Positions 1-12,911 of a stretch of DNA of 64,000 bases are shown piece after piece. Below the pieces are notes generated by a model. It was not told the origin of the DNA. It worked only from the letters and a program-made list of their open reading frames with translations, and made no database searches. The stretch spans positions 124,001 through 188,000 of the forward strand of contig CAMXCT020000465.1 in assembly GCA_947184155.2 (NCBI GenBank). The letters run 5' to 3'. Each line of letters begins with the position of its first letter. Position 1 is the stretch's first letter. Origin of the DNA: Cladocopium goreaui (Eukaryota > Sar > Dinophyceae > Suessiales > Symbiodiniaceae). A program made the position numbers and the translations under genes.

Positions 1-1587
1 ACAAAAGGCAGCACTGACTGCTGGCTACTGTAGCAGTCAGTAGCCCCCAAGGCAGGACCATGGAACCCTGCCTGGGTGAAGGTGGAGCAAAGCCAGTTCC
101 GCATGCTCTGGGTTCCTGCCCAACCCGACTACCCAACAGGCCCAACAAGCCCAACAGGCTAATGGGGGAGCAGAATAAACAGTGGCGTTGTCCACACCAG
201 TAGCAAGTCTTGCACAGCAGACTCAGGTGCCGCCTCTCAAAGGGGTTGATGACCTTTGGGGGGTACCCTTAGATTTCATTCGATTTCCATGATAAAAGTC
301 TTACCAGATCTGACGAGAAGTTTGACCACTTGTTGCACTTGTCATACTTGTCAGACTCACTATGAGTGACTGGGATTGGACTTGATTCTGACGTTCGTGT
401 TCTCCCTCTAAGTGGAGAACTTCTGCGATGCTGCTCTGCCACATTGGTTCCCTGGCAAACCGAAACACAAAATAAGTTTCAGCTGAAAGGCTGAAAAACA
501 TTATTGAGTGTATGTTGCTTCAACCAGGACATACTTAGACCATCCAGACCTGAAGCGTAAATCTAAATCTAAGCTGCGCCTTGGGCTTGTGAAGCTCCCA
601 ACGCCTCCAGTTCCACCACCTAAGGCGTTCAAGGCATATAATCGGCATATTATCTGAGGCTTGCAGCATGGTCCCAGAATTCCTACTGGATCTATCTGAT
701 ACTTGGACATACACTCGCATGATATATCAACGAATGAACAGGTAGAAAAGATGGTTCACAGCTTCAATTAGAATTCCTGGAAAACATGGCTTCCCTCTTC
801 TTGAGGAAAGCTTCTCTCCACACAAAATGGCCGTGGACTGTGGCGGGAAAATTGTGCAATCAGTTGTATCAACGATGAACCAGGACGTTGTAAATGGCAA
901 GTACTTAAAGTGCTGAGTTCATCGCCACGCCGTGGGGGTGATTCTGATTGCCTGCAAGGCAAGCTGGGCCTGAAACTGCATGCCAAAATGATCCAAAATG
1001 GTGTCGTACCAATATTTGCCGTGTTCAAACTGGGCACCCCAGCCGTGGAGATAGAGGTCGACCTTGCCGCCGGCCATCTGGGCGTCAGTCAGCCAAACTG
1101 AATAGACTTGACATGACTTGACCCAACAGTTTCTTATAACTTAAAACAACTTAAAACTATTTATAATTTATATATAATTTATAATTGTTTATAATTTAAT
1201 ATAATTTATCAATCTCCAAGGCTCGAGGCTATATTCACCGTGGCCACTTCCATGCATGCTGCGCTCAAGGCTCCAAATCTCAAAGGCCAGATACAAGATT
1301 GTTTGAAGATGTTTGAAGAACAAGAGCGCTGGCCACCAGATTCTGTCCTACCAACGTTTTGACGCGGACATCTGCGAGTCAATGGCTCAGTCTGAAAGCA
1401 TGAGTCAGAAACTGAGCTCAACGTAAACTTGCGCCACAGGGTAGCGTCCAGATTCGAACACTTATGATTAAAGAGCGGTGTTGCTTTATCATGCTTAATC
1501 TGTACACCAAAATTGCCACACTAGCAACTGTACAAACATACAGGACATGGCGCTGGAAAGACCAACTATGCTGGCCTTGGCCATGGC
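1..1587. other. No gene recognised
   Basis: I see no ORF or exon chain here that I would defend. A short imperfect triplication of a 9-10 bp motif (cccaacaggc type) lies near 126-160, and 1130-1210 is AT-rich. The segment is downstream of the minus-strand repeat-protein gene. Confidence 0.4.
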
Positions 1588-4500
1588 TTAACAGTGCGAG
1601 CACTCCCAGCGAACACAAGCGAACTGACCTGCAGTGATTCGACGGGTTTGAGCGCAGCGCTTGCCACAAGGACAAGAGGGAGCTGCACCACTAGGGATGC
1701 CAGACTTCTTCAATGACAATGGCACGCCAGTCTGTGCTTCTGCAGTGGCATTCTCAACCTCCACGTTCTGCAGGGACATCAAGCTCACTGCGTTCCCATC
1801 AAGTGCATTGCCAGCTTGCGACTCCTCCGGCACTAGCATCTTCAAGCATTTGGAGCACTCCCAGCGAACACAAGCGAACTGACCTGCAGTGATTCGACGG
1901 GTTTGAGTGCAGCGCTTGCCACAAGGACAAGAGGGAGCTGCACCACTGGGGATGCCAGACTTCTTCAATGACAATGGCACGCCAGTCTGTGCTTCTGCAG
2001 TGGCATTCTCAACCTCCACGTTCTGCAGGGACATCAAGCTCATTGCGTTCCCATCAAGTGCATTGCCAGCTTGTGACTCCTCCGGCACTAGCATCTTCAA
2101 GCATTTGGAGCACTCCCAGCGAACACAAGCGAACTGACCTGCAGTGATTCGACGGGTTTGGGTGCAGCGCTTGCCACAAGGACAAGAGGGAGCTGCACCA
2201 CTAGGGATGCCAGACTTCTTCAATGACAATGGCACGCCAGTCTGTGCTTCTGCAGCGGCATTCTCAACCTCCACGTTCTGCAGGGACATCAAGCTCATTG
2301 CGTTCCCATCAAGTGCATTGCCAGCTTGTGACTCCTCCGGCACTAGCATCTTCAAGCATTTGGAGCACTCCCAGCGAACACAAGCGAACTGACCTGCAGT
2401 GATTCGACGGGTTTGAGCGCAGCGCTTGCCGCAAGGACAAGAGGGAGCTGCACCACTAGGGATGCCAGACTTCTTCAATGACAATGGCACGCCAGTCTGT
2501 GCTTCTGCAGCGGCATTCTCAACCTCCACGTTCTGCAGGGACATCAAGCTCATTGCGTTCCCATCAAGTGCATTGCCAGCTTGTGACTCCTCCGGCACTA
2601 GCATCTTCAAGCATTTGGAGCACTCCCAGCGAACACAAGCGAACTGACCTGCAGTGATTCGACGGGTTTGAGCGCAGCGCTTGCCACAAGGACAAGAGGG
2701 AGCTGCACCACTAGGGATGCCAGACTTCTTCAATGACAATGGCACGCCAGTCTGTGTTTCTGCAGTGGCATTCTCAACCTCCAAGTTCTGCAGGGACATC
2801 AAGCTCATTGCGTTCCCATCAAGTGCATTGCCAGCTTGTGACTCCTCCGGCACTAGCATCTTCAAGCATTTGGAGCACTCCCAGCGAACACAAGCGAACT
2901 GACCTGCAGTGATTCGACGGGTTTGAGTGCAGCGCTTGCCACAAGGACAAGAGGGAGCTGCACCACTAGGGATGCCAGACTTCTTCAATGACAATGGCAC
3001 GCCAGTCTGTGTTTCTGCAGTGGCATTCTCAACCTCCACGTTCTGCAGGGACATCAAGCTCATGCGTTCCCATCAAGTGCATTGCCAGCTTGCGACTCCT
3101 CCGGCACTAGCATCTTCAAGCATTTGGAGCACTCCCAGCGAACACAAGCGAACTGACCTGCAGTGATTCGACGGGTTTGAGTGCAGCGCTTGCCACAAGG
3201 ACAAGAGGGAGCTGCACCACTGGGGATGCCAGACTTCTTCAATGACAATGGCACGCCAGTCTTTGTTTCTGCTGTGGCATTCTCAACCTCCACGTTCTGC
3301 AGGGACATCAAGCTCATTGCGTTCCCATCAAGTGCATTGCCAGCTTGCGACTCCTCCGGCACTAGCATCTTCAAGCATTTGGAGCACTCCCAGCGAACAC
3401 AAGCGAACTGACCTGCAGTGATTCGACGGGTTTGGGTGCAGCGCTTGCCACAAGGACAAGAGGGAGCTGCACCACTAGGGATGCCAGACTTCTTCAATGA
3501 CAATGGCACGCCAGTCTGTGTTTCTGCAGTGGCATTCTCAACCTCCACGTTCTGCAGGGACATCAAGCTCATTGCGTTCCCATCAAGTGCATTGCCAGCT
3601 TGTGACTCCTCCGGCACTAGCATCTTCAAGCATTTGGAGCACTCCCAGCGAACACAAGCGAACTGACCTGCAGTGATTCGACGGGTTTGAGTGCAGCGCT
3701 TGCCACAAGGACAAGAGGGAGCTGCACCACTAAGGATGCCAGACTTCTTCAATGACAATGGCACGCCAGTCTGTGCTTCTGCGGTGGCATTCTCAACCTC
3801 CACGTTCTGCAGGGACATCAAGCTCACTGCGTTCCCATCAAGTGCATTGCCAGCTTGCGACTCCTCCGGCACTAGCATCTTCAAGCATTTGGAGCACTCC
3901 CAGCGAACACAAGCGAACTGACCTGCAGTGATTCGACGGGTTTGAGTGCAGCGCTTGCCACAAGGACAAGAGGGAGCTGCACCACTGGGATGCCAGACTT
4001 CTTCAATGACAATGGCACGCCAGTCTTTGTTTCTGCTGTGGCATTCTCAACCTCCACGTTCTGCAGGGACATCAAGCTCATTGCGTTCCCATCAAGTGCA
4101 TTGCCAGCTTGCGACTCCTCCGGCACTAGCATCTTCAAGCATTTGGAGCACTCCCAGCGAACACAAGCGAACTGACCTGCAGTGATTCGACGGGTTTGGG
4201 TGCAGCGCTTGCCACAAGGACAAGAGGGAGCTGCACCACTAGGGATGCCAGACTTCTTCAATGACAATGGCACGCCAGTCTGTGTTTCTGCAGTGGCATT
4301 CTCAACCTCCACGTTCTGCAGGGACATCAAGCTCATTGCGTTCCCATCAAGTGCATCGCCAGCTTGTGACTCCTCCGGCACTAGCATCTTCAAGCATTTG
4401 GAGCACTCCCAGCGAACACAAGCGAACTGACCTGCAGTGATTCGACGGGTTTGAGTGCAGCGCTTGCCACAAGGACAAGAGGGAGCTGCACCACTAGGGA

Positions 4501-5020
4501 TGCCAGACTTCTTCAATGACAATGGCACGCCAGTCTGTGCTTCTGCAGTGGCATTCTCAACCTCCACGTTCTGCAGGGACATCAAGCTCACTGCGTTCCC
4601 ATCAAGTGCATTGCCAGATTGCGACTCCTCCGGCACTAGCATCTTCAAGCATTTGGAGCACTCCCAGCGAACACAAGCGAACTGACCTGCAGTGATTCGA
4701 CGGGTTTGAGTGCAGCGCTTGCCACAAGGACAAGAGGGAGCTGCACCACTAGGGATGCCAGACTTCTTCAATGACAATGGCACGCCAGTCTGTGTTTCTG
4801 CAGTAGCACTTTTAACCACCGCACCTTGAATGGCAGAATCTTGCTCAGTGGTGATTGTCTTCAAAACAGATCCACGGAGATGGCCTGCAGAAGTGGGGAC
4901 GGACTTTTCGTTCACATTTGTTGCGTCTTGTGCTCCGTGCATGGTTGTATCTTGCGGGAGATCGGCAAAGCACACACCCAGCAAAAGCAGCATGACGTTC
5001 TTGCGAAGAGCCATGGTCAT
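1588..5020 (-). CDS. Secreted cysteine-rich tandem-repeat protein, broken by two 1-base deletions
   Basis: Function unknown; probably secreted or surface-bound. The likely start is ATG at 5020 (or 5014). It opens with Met-Thr-Met-Ala-Leu-Arg-Lys followed by a hydrophobic stretch ending Cys-Phe-Ala, a good signal peptide, then about 70 unique residues. The rest is an array of 85-residue units, each with six cysteines spaced C-x-C-x3-C-x12-C-x4-C-x2-C around a CPCGKRC motif, plus a linker rich in Glu, Ala and Thr. It ends with ECSHC and a stop at 1588. The frame breaks twice: one base is missing near 3984-3990 and one near 3060-3063, exactly where the repeat period falls from 255 to 254. Reading frames therefore run 5020-3881, 3884-3060 and 3063-1588. 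The unit resembles no family I can name; the cysteines could form disulphides or bind metal. The breaks may be real or assembly errors in a near-identical array. Confidence 0.7.
1636..4830 (-). repeat. 255-bp coding minisatellite, 13 units
   Basis: The motif gattcgacgggtttg recurs at 1636, 1891, 2146, 2401, 2656, 2911, 3165, 3420, 3675, 3930, 4184, 4439 and 4694. All steps are 255 except two of 254 (2911 to 3165 and 3930 to 4184), which mark the frameshifts. Unit variants show a higher-order period of three units between about 3165 and 4693, with shared variants such as ctttgtttctgctgtgg in the first unit of each triplet. Confidence 0.95.
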
Positions 5021-5080
5021 TGTGACAAGCTCTGAACCGCGGAATTGGAAGCAAGGAAAGGGCTTTTGTCGCTTGGGCAC

Positions 5081-6987
5081 TCTGCAAAAATGGAAAGATC
5101 ATGGGACATACAGGAAACAATGAGTTGTCGTTGTACAGTCTGACAGTTATGAGTTATTATGACTCTTCAGATTGAATTCCAGTGTAGTTAGTTGGGTTAC
5201 CAAACATATCAAACATTGCCAAAGCTTGCACGGAGTAACTAGAGGGAGCCTAGATTCATACTTCTTTCGTTGAAGCTTGGTTTTGGAAGGCTAAGAGGCA
5301 GACCTTCACGGCCTTCACCAGTCAAATTCTCGGAAGAATTGCCCAAACCTGTCCCATGCTGTTGCAATGCAGCCCTTTGAAAGCCTAAATGAAAGCATCA
5401 TCGAAGAACATGGCAGAGCATTGAAGAATGGTTTGCAGGTTGCCAGCTCTTGCTGGTTGGGAATTCCTTGGTTGTTTGCGTTTCGGAAGGTTCGCGATCC
5501 GTCAAGTGTCCCAGCCATGCAAGCAAATTTTATCTGCCATGCTCGACCGCCGCTCTTCAACACACCTTCGACTGGAAAAGTTCTTCAGAAGCATCCGTCA
5601 GATCAGATCATGCCTCCGGGATAGGCTTCGAATCGATCCCTTAGCCTCAGAATGTCAAAAGTTCAAAATTCAAATAACATCAAATAACATTGAATAACTG
5701 AACAAGGGCAAAACTGACATCGGCCAACACAGCCCCAGTTGGGCCAAGGACACTCCGTGCAGATGCACGGAGAGCCCTCTTCTACAAAGGCTCCCACGCG
5801 TGACGTTGACGCTCCAATCGTTCCAAACTCCTGGCGTTGCAAAGCGTTTGCTGTTGCTATATACATCAGTGTGGACCCTCGCATCGGTTCAATCCATTTC
5901 AATCGGTCATGGAAGGGTTCAAGGCCACCAGTGCAAGTCAGTCTTGTTGGAAGGAGTTGAAATAACGAGGGCCAGTTTTGTGGGCACAATAATGCACAAG
6001 GTTTAAATAAGTGAAGCAGGGCATCCAATGCATGTTGAAGTATGCTACTACGATCATCTACGATCTACTGCGATTTACTTGTTCAAGAACAAAATACTGA
6101 ATAGCAGTCGAAATTGCTCCAAATCGGCTGGCACCATTTCAACTGAGCACAATCAGGCAGTCGTACGATAGGGATTCGCGCAAACGTCGCAAAGACAGTG
6201 GCTCCTGCTGTGGACACACACAGGAATATGGGGGTCATGGCTCTGATTGTCTTCATAAGATTGCATTACGTGGTCTTCAAACACTCACTGAGAATTCAAA
6301 TGAATCAATATTATCAGTTTGACATTATATAACACAATATGAATTATCTAAATTAAGTCAATCAAAAATGTAAGGATGTGTACTACACACTAATATGTTA
6401 TATGATGCAATTTCTCATCAAAAATCTGTGAGTACAGAACTGATGACCTTTTCACATCTTCACAGCATCGTATCCGCAGCCCTGTCTGCTTCTCCTCTTT
6501 GGGACTTGCAGCTGAGTCGGTGCAATGCATCTGGCACTTGAAGCATCAATTTCAAAAGCACGCCTTCAGCCTGTAGATCTGTCAATAAATCTTACTGTAG
6601 TTGTCCCCACTGATTTAAACCTGAAGAAAAGGATGTGAGAACAGGAAGACATGTCAAGTTCCTGCTGGCAAACTGATCAATTAAACGTTGTGTTACGAAA
6701 GAAACTTTGGCATTTTTAGCAAACAAGAAGCGATCAACGTCAGAAAGGATCAACTACATACCAACTTCGAAGCAGATGTCAACTGCAGGCCTCACACGAT
6801 GCTATCTCGGCAAAGGCCACATTGAAGCCCTGCTAGATAGGTTTCATGATATTGAAATATTTGAATTCGAAGGGTCTAATTCAGCAAGGTGTTTAAATTT
6901 GCTGATGGTGGTGCCCTGTGCGACACAAAGTCATAGACTCACACAAACACCCTCTGTTGGAGCTGAGTCTCAGTTTGTACGTAGGTC
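5081..6987. other. No gene recognised
   Basis: Upstream of the repeat-protein gene. Only short ORFs on both strands, none with composition or motifs that stand out. 6250-6420 is AT-rich. A promoter for the minus-strand gene presumably lies just above 5020, but no element can be pointed to. Confidence 0.35.
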
Positions 6988-7841
6988 CGCTTCTCTAACT
7001 TCTTTGGTATTGTTCTCAACCAAATGCATATAGATCATCATAGATCATCAGATCATCAGATTATCAGATCATCAGATCATCATCGTCATGTCTTAGTTGG
7101 TGCGCAAGTCCTTTTGAGCCAAGCACAAAGCTGAAGAGATTTCAAAATATCTAGATCCCAGCGGGCAGGACTACGTGAAAAATATGTGAGCTCCTGTCAA
7201 AATCCTTTACATCTACGTAGTTGCTATTATCGGGTATCTTTTTTGGGGGGGGCATATCGCTTTACAGTGTTTCCTGCACATCTCTCCCGCAATACTAAAG
7301 TGGTCTTCAAGATTCTTCAACCATTTTGACCGTGACTCATATAAAAATATGACTAATGAGTTTCTTGAGCACCAGACCTCTTTCTCTACTGCGCGCGATC
7401 TCAGGATTTGGAAGCAGCTTTGGCTTCGAACAGAATTTTCACAGAAATTAAATATAAATCATTCTAAATCAATATAAATCATATGAACAAGTAAAGTGAA
7501 GCGGTTCTAGCTTTACCACCCCCTTGGTGAAATCCCAAACTCCTGGGTGCCAATTCGTCATCATGAAGCAAATTCGACACCCTGTGGCAGGTTTGAATGG
7601 TTTCAACCTTCAGTTCCTCTTTCTCCAACCTGCTCAACCAAGACAACAAAACTGGTCTGAGATCACGAGATCGCTCATATACAGTGAGTGTAACACAGTG
7701 TAGCCAAATGGAACTGAAGGATGTCAACTTATCAACATTTATCAACCATTGGTTGATTTTAGTTGTCCTTCAACCAGAATCACCCACTTGGCAGTGCTGG
7801 CAGAAAGGACAGCCTCTCACATTAGCCTGACCGGAAGCACT
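6988..7841. repeat. Dispersed repeat R1, left copy
   Basis: This segment matches 22837-23668 in the same orientation. The best-conserved part (about 7447-7830 against 23287-23655) is nearly identical apart from a 20-bp internal duplication in this copy near 7450-7480. The left part is looser and includes an ATC-rich microsatellite at about 7030-7085. No coding function is evident. Confidence 0.85.
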
Positions 7842-9764
7842 CCAGGTGGTTGACTGGTGCCTTCCAGGAGTGGAAAAAAAATGTCTTAAAGAGATACCTT
7901 TCGAAAGTGCGCTACAATGCCTACTTCTAAGTGTCTGACCAAGGTGTCTTCTAGGAGTGGCTCAGAAGAGTGCCTGCCTTCAAAGAGTGTCTTAATACAG
8001 AAGTGTCCATTGAGTGTTTGCAGGGTCTCACAAATGTGTCCAATGAGAGTCCCCTATGTTTCGCGAGGATTGAAATTGAGAGATGTTGAGTGTCTCACAG
8101 GAGTGACATAGCCTATCCCGGACCTGATATCAATTGATTATATGATGGAATTTGACATAGCTTGAAGCAGCATTTACTCTCAGCTCTGATGCCCAGCCTT
8201 GGCCCGAAGGGACAGCAGCTGTATGCTGTCAACTGCTGTGAGTTGTGCTGAGCTACATCATGGGAATTCACTTCCTGTGCCACATGGTTTGTTCAGTTTG
8301 ATGTGTTGCTTAAAGTGAACTCTTGGGAAGCAGGATGTGCCATGTTCAGGAAGCTCTTGGAACATGCGCATCAATTTCATCGCAGAATGCTCGGTGTCAT
8401 GCTGCCGAGTCTTCTTGTCTTCTCTGTCCTTTGAGCCAGCTTTGGCGCATCCAAGGTGATACCGCCGGCAAACACACTAGGTCTGGGGCAAAAAAAAACA
8501 ATACATAGTTCGTACATGTTTGTAAGTCGGTACAAACCACCTCTGTCTTCAAATGCCTTCCGATGTTCTCTTCACAGGATTTGGATGTGCCCACCTGCCC
8601 TCACCTCAAAGCAGCCAATTTTACACTTACAATCTTTGCAATGTGCCGCCACACGTCCCACGTAGATTTATGACAAGAATCTGCCAAAGTGCTCTGGCTG
8701 TTCAAGAGACTATCACATCGAGCAGAATATGTTGAGAATTGGTTGCGCAATGCTGCAGCTCTTGCAGCTCTTGCAGCTCTTGCAGCTATTTCGCGATGGG
8801 TGCTACTGGTTTCAAGAACCCCCGAAGGCAACTGTGGGGCAAAAGATGTGGTGTCACATCCAGTCCCCACTTCAGCCAGTTACGAGCGCCGCGAAGGACC
8901 GACAATATTGTAAATGGTGCACATTTGCAAGCATATCTGCACTGAAAAACTCACGCTGCATCGCACAAAACATTGCTTTGTTGTGCTCTTCGAAGAATCA
9001 ACTACTAGTGAAAGAATTGTCTAGTGATCTTCGATTCTTTGGAAAATTCACTGCTTGAGGTCTAATAAGCATATGGAAAAGAATGCATTGGATCCTTCAA
9101 AACTGATCATGTTGACGAACCTGGCCCTAGTCTGCCACGCCCGGAAATCTAAGCGTCAAGCTCATGCGGCACATGCAAATTTTGGAAGTTTATCGACGGG
9201 ACTGATAGGAACACCGCACGAATCAGGAAAGCAATTGGACGACCATTGGACGACCTGGGCGAGGTCCTTAGGTCCTTGGCAGATGGAAAGAGCCTTTTGA
9301 AGAGAAAATTCTGAACCCTGGAGATTCCTGGAGGCTCCTGGAGATTCCTGGAGCAATGAGCAATTTGGTTCAAGGATTCAAGGACTTCAAAAGAGCTCAA
9401 AGACTGCAGTGGGTGGTCCGTGTTCATGGAATTGGCACACCTCAGATGAGCACATGTCTTCTCAAAGCCACGCTGAATTGTCAAGTCATACTGAGCTTTT
9501 GCCCTGCAACGCTGGACATCTTCAGCTGCTTTATTTGGAGGAATTTGCCACGAACACTGGACTCTCACAGGCTGCTGACATTGGGTCAGCCTTTGCTCTC
9601 CACCATCCTAGACACTACAAACTGTGCAGAATAGTTCAAGGAATGTGGTGAATGGACGCAACGGCCAACGAGCTATCACATAGAAAAAAGATGCTGCTTT
9701 TGTCGTAATGGTTGCTTGTTGTCCCTTCGATAAAGCGCTTGTTGGTTGTATTACAGTGACCAGT
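7842..9764. other. No gene recognised
   Basis: Short ORFs only. There is a small 9-bp tandem repeat (gcagctctt type) at about 8752-8790 and a local duplication of a cctggagattcctggag motif at about 9316-9352. Confidence 0.35.
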
Positions 9765-11290
9765 CAAAGCTGCAAACACAGGTGAGGTCCGTTTCAATAA
9801 AGCACTGGACATACCTAAGAATCTATGTGATGCCTATACCGGTTAAACATTGCAACTTTCAAATTTAGCTAGGAATGAATGCGATGCTAGTATTAGCAGG
9901 TGTAAACAGGACCAAGTTCTGATGTTCATTTGGCATTGCACCACGAACATCTCCCACTAAGAGTTCGTGCATTGCGTCCTAAAAAGATGCGTGCCACGCG
10001 ATTGACCTTGATGCAGCTAGAATCCTTGTACCGGAATTGCGGCGACTTCGGTTGTGCTTGATCAATATGTTCGTGCGATTTGATTTGCCAATTTACTGTC
10101 CTTGTACACAAGCCTTGCTTGGTGCCCTCTGCATGGACCAGCCATAGCTGGAAAGAGAGAAATGGTCGGAATTAAGTTATCAACACGTGCCCGCAAGGAC
10201 GAATGCCCTGCCCGCATCCAGGTCGTCGTTACTGAAATCTGCTCTGATATTCTTTGAGAATTGCACTTCTGACTCTTGCGACTGAGAGTTGTACTATGGT
10301 TTCCTGACACAGCTTCAAGTGCCACGCAATTGACCTTGATGCAGCTAGAATCCTTGTACCGGAATTGCGGCGACTTCGGTTGTGCTTGATCAATATGTTC
10401 GTGCGATTTGATTTGCCAATTTACTGTCCTTGTACGCAAGCCCTGCTTGGTGCCCTCTGCATGGACCCGCCATAGCTGGAAAGAGAGAAATGGTCGGAAT
10501 TAAGTTATCAACACGTGCCCGCAAGGACGAATGCCCTGCCCGCATCCAGGTCGTCGTTACTGAAATCTGCTCTGATATTCTTTGAGAATTGCACTTCTGA
10601 CTCTTGCGACTGAGAGTTGTACTATGGTTTCCTGACACAGCTTCAAGTGCCACGCAATTGACCTTGATGCAGCTAGAATCCTTGTACCGGAATTGCGGCG
10701 ACTTCGGTTGTGCTTGATCAATATGTTCGTGTGATTTGATTTACCAATTTACTGTCCTTGTACACAAGCCCTGCTTGGTGCCCTCTGCATGGACCCGCCA
10801 TAGCTGGAAAGAGAGAAATGGTCGGAATTAAGTTATCAACACGTGCCCGCAAGGACGAATGCCCTGCCCGCATCCAGGTCGTCGTTACTGAAATCTGCTC
10901 TGATATTCTTTGAGAATTGCACTTCTGACTCTTGCGACTGAGAGTTGTCCTATGGTTTCCTGACACAGCTTCAAGTGCCACGCAATTGACCTTGATGCAG
11001 CTAGACTTTTGCACCGCAAATGCACCACCTCAGGCTCTAGTCTGGGAGAGACAAGTTGTCCAATTCAAAGGCAAGGCAAGGCAATGGCCCAACTGGCCTA
11101 GCTGTTAACATTGTTAACTTGTATGATTTTTCTGCCTGGACTCTGGCGCTTGGACATGCCAATGCGCTCAGTGAACTTTGTAGCATTGCTAAGCAAGGCA
11201 TTTTGAAATGTCGCCTGCACTGCTAGAACCAGCAACTCTGGCACGGGATTTGGTCCTTCAAAGTCGCCATTGCACTGAACCGCTGCTCTT
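9765..11290. repeat. Dispersed repeat R2, left copy, with 328-bp tandem array
   Basis: The segment is homologous to 20640-21430, same orientation. Within it a 328-bp unit is tandemly repeated: the motif gccacgc(a/g)attgacc falls at about 9992, 10321, 10649 and 10977. The right-hand copy has a single unit, so the extra units arose after dispersal. The ORFs of about 90-125 aa seen here are this repeat read in one frame and are not convincing proteins. Confidence 0.9.
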
Positions 11291-11466
11291 CTCAACTCAA
11301 GCACTGGTGATTCAGGAGAACTGGCACATGTTTATCCCATTTACAATTGATTTTCGAGGAAAGGCAAGTATAAATACTGTATAAATTATGGCAATTATAT
11401 ATTTGCCTTGGCAAAGCTCTCACCACGGTATCTTTCAACTTGCCTTTCGGGCACCTTTTGGGAACC

Positions 11467-12256
11467 TAACTTTCCGGAAAACAGTGGCTTTCCAATGAGA
11501 TCCAATAAGAAATTTGTCATGGTCCCGGCACGCACAAGCCCAAACGAAATGCCGATTGAGTTTTTAACGGTTTTAACGATAATGCTTTCCGTTGCCTCTG
11601 GATCGCAGAAATGAGACATCAGCTTGATCATCAATTTGATCATCAACGGTCAATACCCGACCAAGATTGAGAACAAGCTGTGCTTCTGCACAACTCTGAA
11701 CAATGCAATCTGCATGGCGAAATGGATGTTGATAAAATGGGTGTTCACTCACCGCCGGTGCAGAAGACGTCATGCACGGTGCGGCAGCAAAGCCTCTAGC
11801 AACAAGAAACTACTGCAACGCATCAAGCATTGCACAGGGGATTGGGCAGGAATCACCGGCATCACCGCTGTGAGTTGGCAGCAACAAACGGACAATAGTC
11901 TAAAAGATTGTTTAATTCAAGCTCCATCATTGGTCAAAGGTTACACAGGTTCAAGCATGTTCAAGTTCTCCGTTCCATGACCACTGAGACTGGTGCCACA
12001 TCGTGATGAATGCAGTGATTGCAGCTAGATCCGCAGAGCATGTTTCTACAGTTTGCTGCTGTGGGATGGCTATGAGCGTCGGGCTGGCGTTTAGCATGAA
12101 AACCACGGACATTGAATGGCATTGACCTCTTGGTCTTACCAGCCTCTCCTGTACAGCCCACCGCTTCAGGGTTCTTTCAGCAATGGTTCACAAGCAGGAA
12201 TCTGCTGCCAAATTCTCTTCAAAATGGATGTTCCAGCTCAAAACACTAAGCGGCAT
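11467..12256. repeat. Segmental duplication, copy 1 (790 bp)
   Basis: Direct duplicate of 12912-13689. The copies differ by one 12-bp duplication (gatcatcaattt, present here only) and a few base changes. The boundaries are sharp: taactttccgg on the left and aagcggcat on the right. Confidence 0.95.
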
Positions 12257-12911
12257 TTGTGATGACATGCCAATGAATCGAGCATGTATCAGCTTTCAAG
12301 ACTGTCATTTACACATCTACACAAGTGAAGCCGGTCATGCTATGCTTCCTTGGTGACTCCAGAAATCCCTAGCTCCAACCCTTTCTACCTAGGAATTGGC
12401 CTCTGGACAAACATCTCAATTTCAGAACTGTTGACATTTTTCCCACGGTCGTATCTAAGTCTGGTGGCAGGCGTTGCACCAATCTCAATGCGGAATCTGC
12501 ATGGGGCACATGCCAGGCAAAGGCAATCAAGATTCACCCAAATCACCCGGCTAAAACTCCGTTCCAAGACTAGCTGCTTGTGGATGCTATCAATGGATCA
12601 CCTGGGAGTTTTGCCAATGAGCTCAATGCATGACCCTGGCAGCCTTGTTAAGGGACCGTCGATACCAGTCGAACGAGCACCAAAACCACTCATGTTTCCC
12701 ATCTGCTCGGAAGAATTGTAAAGGACCAACTCATTTTGTCACTGGTGGTACATGATACTGCTGACAAGTGTGAGAACAATGATAAAACAGCACCGGCAAA
12801 CTGATGTTCAAACACATCAATCCAAGCACCTCAATCATTGCAAGCGCGAATGCACTTCGCAGGCAAGTCCGGCGAACACGGAACCAAGACGCAGCACACT
12901 GGAACCTTCTG
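12257..12911. other. Spacer between duplicate copies; no gene recognised
   Basis: Unique sequence between the two copies of the 0.8-kb duplication. It contains only short ORFs with no recognisable features. Confidence 0.4.
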
